DNA of 64,000 bases, taken from NCBI GenBank assembly GCA_001683735.1, contig LUGG01000015.1, positions 806,001-870,000 on the forward strand, given 5' to 3'. Shown piece after piece: positions 60,746-64,000 of the stretch; positions within the stretch are counted from its first letter, which is position 1, and each line of letters begins with the position of its first letter. Made by a program: the position numbers and the translations under genes. A model generated the notes under the pieces. It was given only the letters and a program-made list of their open reading frames with translations. It made no database searches and was not told the DNA's origin. This DNA is from Grifola frondosa. Lineage: Eukaryota > Basidiomycota > Agaricomycetes > Polyporales > Grifolaceae.

Positions 60746-60953
60746 CACTGGGTGGGATTTTCAATATTATGTCCTAAAATATTGTAAACAAATTGTAATG
60801 TTTTCAATATTCATCCAATAGGATCAGAGTTTTACAATATCTTCACAATATATTTTTCGATATCATGTAGTGAAAAATTATAAAAATATTTGAACTATCT
60901 TTATCATATCTTCACAATATCTTGGTCAAAAATATTGAAAACCCCACCCAGTG
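60746..60953 (+). mobile_element. MITE with CACTG terminal inverted repeats
   Basis: A 208-bp AT-rich element flanked by 23-base inverted repeats (60746-60768 and 60931-60953) that match at 22 of 23 positions and begin CACTGGGTGGG. It is directly flanked by CGG on both sides (60743-60745 and 60954-60956), a 3-bp target-site duplication. CACTR ends with a 3-bp duplication are the hallmarks of CACTA/EnSpm DNA transposons. No coding capacity; internal CAATATCTTCACAATAT-type repeats are seen. Confidence 0.8.
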
Positions 60954-61003
60954 CGGGCCGCCGCTGGCCGAATGGCGGGGTTGGGAGCAAGTCACGTCGC
61001 CGA

Positions 61004-61015
61004 CACGTGACGTCA
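61004..61015. promoter_or_regulatory. Overlapping E-box and CRE (CACGTGACGTCA)
   Basis: CACGTG (61004-61009) overlaps TGACGTCA (61008-61015); a further TACGTCAC follows about 20 bp later. Such palindromes are typical binding sites of bHLH and bZIP/ATF factors and lie 160 bp upstream of the possible gene starting at 61168. Confidence 0.55.
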
Positions 61016-61167
61016 CGCGTTTATTCGCTACGTCACGGAGACGCGTGTCGAGTGAGGGTCGAGAAGACGACGACCACTACTTGGAATTACTTTTATTCAG
61101 TGTTGAACAGAACGGCTTACTGGTCTACCTCCATGAACACTCGACATCCGCAAGGACATCAATAATT

Positions 61168-61574
61168 ATGTTCGGATTCGTATCCACTGCGGACACACAG
61201 CCAGCTGTTGTTCAAGCGAACCGAGCTACAGGAGGACTTCTCATCGAGGTATGGATATTTTTTTCTCAGTGGTGACGTTATTTGACCGGGCAGTATATGG
61301 ACTAGAGAACGATTACCACTAATTCTCCCTAACGGACACATCACCTCCACCCGTGCTTATTGCTCGTTTCAAACTTCTATTTGATCAGGCCGTGCGATGG
61401 AACACTCTTTTATTTGTCAATCCGCACACAATATCTGCGCAGGTCATGGCTTCTGTACTCCGAATTATTCATAAACCCAGTTCTCTGTGTCTGATCGCCG
61501 TCCGTATTCCATTTGAGCGCTTTCATTTCTCAGCATGCACCTTGACACAGCGACAATGCCCGACATCCCGATGA
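61168..61574 (+). CDS. Possible small hypothetical protein
   Basis: ATG at 61168 opens MFGFVSTADTQPAVVQANRA, running to a GTATGG donor after LLIE; an acceptor near 61390 (TTGATCAG) leads into AVRWNTLLFVNPHTISAQ. Later frames continue with VMASVLRIIHKPSS and a second possible intron. No family is recognised. Support is the upstream CRE/E-box and the plausible first splice. The 3' end is uncertain. Confidence 0.3.
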
Positions 61575-61966
61575 CCTGCATACAATTTTGCGGAAGAGAT
61601 GGTACGGATGTAGCAGGACGTTACGTAGCGGTAAAGCGTTGTGTAGGTATTCTGTTGTCTAAATTCTAAGCTGGTAAACTACTTTGTGGGTCGCTCTGTA
61701 TTAGATGAATCTAAGCATCCCCGTCCTTCTTTACACACTGATAGAATTGAGTATGTCAGCAGAAGCCATACAAAATACCTCAGAGGTATTGACACGTGTG
61801 CTCTGGAACGCAGGTGTGTGATTCGTCGATACCGGTGGCCAAATTCAACTCACTGTAAGCGAAACAACAGACTAATTTTATGCGGCAGGCTACTCCAGAC
61901 AGAGACGTAATAAAATTAGGAATAATGATACAAAGCTTCCCGAGGTCGACGGCGGTACGTCCATCT
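61575..61966. other. Unassigned sequence
   Basis: Short frames only. A plus-strand run from ATG near 61705 (MNLSIPVLLYTLIELSMSAE) could be another exon of the gene at 61168. Nothing else was recognised. Confidence 0.3.
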
Positions 61967-63357
61967 TCACGCCGCCCGAAGAGCTTTGACTCTACGAGGT
62001 ACCATCTCGCTGTCACTATCACTCAAGTTTCGTCTACGCTTGCGGTTGACGCGCGGACGGTAGTCGTGGGCCCCGTCTTCTCGGCCTTCTTCACCGTCAG
62101 CTCTGCCCTGCCCGCCATGCTCCCCCTCCGCTCCCATCAGGAGCCCGCTGCGATCCACCTCCTCGCCGTCCTCAGCCTCGTTCTTGTTCCACCACTCACT
62201 GCGGTTTTTCGTTTGCTTGAAGTACATGCCTTCAAGCGCGAGACGCTTCCGCTGGACGGCCTCCACCTCCGCCCGTGCACTTTCTGTCATCGACCGGATG
62301 TTTGCGAGGAGCAGATTGAGCTCGCGGACCTGATGTTGCAGCTCGACGCCTTCGTTGGCGAACTCAGTGAGCTCGCGTAGGTACTTCCGCGTCTCCTTGT
62401 AGGTGGGGCGTGAATGGGCTCGACGGGCTGTGGCGGTGGCTCTGGGATCGGAAGGTCCCGCAGAACTGTGCGAACGGCCGTCAGCATGATATTATACCCC
62501 GATGCAAAACTAGTCGACCGTACCTGATGGGCTCGCGACATGATCTTCCTCTTGCGCGGGAGGAGGAGCCGATATAACCCTCTCTTCGAGAGGTTCACGC
62601 AGGCGGCCTACTATTGTCAACGTCACAATTTGACACATGATGGAAGAACACGTACTTGGGCCTGCCACTGGCTCCGGCTGGGCGTTCGTATTTGAAACCT
62701 CCCGAATAACTTCTAGAATAGTCGTCAGCGCGCGTCATGCTTCACATTCATAGCTAGTCAACTGTACCTGAAGGACCTGCAATTTGTTCTTCCCGTGCTG
62801 GGGGAGGACCTGTCACAGCCTTCTTAACCGGTGTATGCCTGCGGCCTGTTCCATCAGCGTCGAGGCGTGACATTTATTCGAGGAACACGTACTGGGGCCG
62901 GGAACATTCTCCACGTCTTCCTCGACTCCTGCCAGCCACTTCGTGACATTGCGTGGCGGGGTCTTCTCGTTGTGCGCACTCTTCAAGGTTTTGCTTCGAG
63001 AGTTTTGAGGGGCGCGGTCTGGCCGGTTTCTTGCCTGCGGAAGCTGGGTTGCCTCCTTTCTTGTGCTTTCTCAATGCTTGAGTGTCGAGGCTGGACAATG
63101 CGACGCTCAACCTTCGACGCCACACCTAGAGACTCCGAGAGATACATACGGTGGCACCCCGTCAGGATACGTCGACAGTAATCTGTCGATGATCAATTCT
63201 TTTTTCGCGTTTGCCGCGATATTTTCGCGCTGCCAGAACGGTCGGATGTCTCAGTACAAGGTACAGACGCGTGCCACCGCAACAAAGGACTCACCTTGGC
63301 GATTGCCTGGAGCTCCTTGCGCGGAAGAAGGTCGAGAGTTGCTTTGTCGAGAAGCAT
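61967..63357 (-). CDS. SAP-like N-terminus, coiled-coil and basic C-terminus; hypothetical nuclear protein
   Basis: Start at 63357 (MLLDKATLDLLPRKELQAIA). After an intron the sequence reads RENIAANAKKELIIDRLLS, giving a SAP-like helix pair (ELQAIAKRENIAANAKKELI), a fold often used for DNA binding. A Lys/Pro-rich middle (KHKKGGNPASAGKKPARPRP; in the next frame VTKWLAGVEEDVENVPGPS) follows. The 3' half has a coiled coil (TYKETRKYLRELTEFANEGV, ELQHQVRELNLLLANIRSM, ARAEVEAVQRKRLALEGMYF) and a basic RVNRKRRRN nuclear-localisation-like motif near the end. Several introns; at least one missing C in the run near 62403-62410 and one further shift in the middle. No specific family was named. Confidence 0.6.
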
Positions 63358-63978
63358 TGTGAGTGTTTGGTTTGGTGATATGTCTAGGTGCAAGAGGAAT
63401 AAGGCGGAAGGAATGGAGGTAGGAATGACGGTGTTATGGCGCGTGTTGTGTTGACTTTTAAATATCTGGATTTCGCGCAAGTGGCACCAACGCGACTGCA
63501 ACGCGTCACGGGACAGCAGTAGCGGCCCGGGAAGATGGTCTACTAAAGGCGGAGGATTCCGAGATGGGGTTCTTTCTTCTGGATTTCTTTGTGCTCGCGC
63601 AAGCTTCGAGTTCTCTCCTCGTCCCTTTCTCTGATTCAGGCTTATTCGAGCATAATGGATCTATAGTGAGGGTAGCCAGCGGCTTGAATCCTCAATGACT
63701 TCAAAGCTGCCTTCGATTTCATGCTATCAAAGCTGCGCGATATCGATGAATATCTAGTGGTTCGCAGAACGCCTAAGTGAGCCCAGATACGACCGTCCAC
63801 ACATGGCTGCCGCATGGTGATTTATTCCGAGCTACCATAGGTCCAGAATTTGGGATAATATCTCTTGCCAGAACTCGTTGAACCGTAACAAAACAGTGAA
63901 ATTTGAAGCTCTTTTGAAGTAAAAATATGGTATTTGTGTCAGAGTAGATATATATATTAATGTTGCGTTAACTGCGTC
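63358..63978. other. Intergenic upstream of the SAP-like gene and tRNA
   Basis: The promoter of the SAP-like gene, then AT-rich sequence with TATATATATTAATG just before the tRNA. No gene is seen. Confidence 0.5.
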
Positions 63979-64000
63979 GGCAAGATGGCCGAGCGGTCCA
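63979..64000 (+). tRNA. tRNA 5' end, class II (probably Leu), cut by window end
   Basis: The last 22 bases read GGCAAGA then TGGCCGAGCGG, a perfect A-box (TRGCNNAGYNGG pattern) preceded by a seven-base acceptor half-stem. GGCCGAGCGGTC is typical of leucine and serine tRNAs in fungi, with leucine the better fit. The anticodon, variable arm and B-box lie beyond the window, so the isotype is not proved. Confidence 0.7.

Noticed and set aside
1..64000. CRISPR arrays, bacterial operons, Shine-Dalgarno sites
   Set aside because: The window is clearly eukaryotic with spliceosomal introns; no regularly spaced identical repeats were seen.

Overview
This window comes from a filamentous fungus, most likely an agaricomycete basidiomycete. 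Protein genes are split by many short introns (about 50-70 nt, GT or GC donors, CTNAC-like branch points, CAG/TAG acceptors). The recognisable proteins are typical of mushroom-forming fungi: an MA3-containing eIF4G, a HET-domain protein, a Cys-rich metallothionein, a secreted amidase, an F-box protein and a fungal-type mitochondrial AAA ATPase. I assigned genes by translating, joining exons by splice signals and phase, and recalling family motifs; no database search was possible.

Layout. 1-4.7 kb: no recognised gene. 5.0-6.66 kb: the N-terminal part of a TRK potassium transporter (minus strand), which stops being recognisable about 270 bp from a short TTAGGG-type motif. 7.4-20.0 kb: a dense housekeeping block with eIF4G (-), dynactin p25 (-), a TMEM186/TMEM70-like mitochondrial protein (+), the PP2A methyltransferase Ppm1 (-), Tim22 (+), Hub1 (-) and a PTRHD1-type peptidyl-tRNA hydrolase (+), mostly in divergent pairs with short shared promoters. 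21.1-28.4 kb: metallothionein (+), secreted amidase (-), a small secreted, probably GPI-anchored protein (+) and a GNAT acetyltransferase (+). 28.4-32.9 kb: no recognised gene. 32.9-34.0 kb: a cyclin (-). 34.0-41.2 kb: gene-poor, with a degenerate tandem array. 41.2-53.4 kb: two nearly identical copies of a mitochondrial AAA ATPase gene (-), separated by about 6 kb that holds a fragmentary coiled-coil gene. 53.9-60.6 kb: an Nab2-type poly(A)-RNA-binding protein (+), a HET-domain protein (+) and an F-box protein (-). 60.7-64 kb: a CACTG-ended MITE, a possible small gene, a SAP-like/coiled-coil protein (-) and the 5' end of a tRNA.

Many otherwise well-conserved genes carry single-base frameshifts, often missing one base in a short G/C run. 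In eIF4G, metallothionein, the amidase, the small secreted protein and the GNAT gene the summed exon length is off from a multiple of three by exactly the number of shifts I infer. This pattern fits sequencing or assembly indels better than independent pseudogenisation, so those genes are annotated as real CDSs. The most interesting points are the gene-sized AAA duplication, the truncated TRK gene beside a telomere-like motif, a set of GC-AG introns (one inside HUB1, a splicing-related gene), and the intact small transposon with terminal repeats and target-site duplication.
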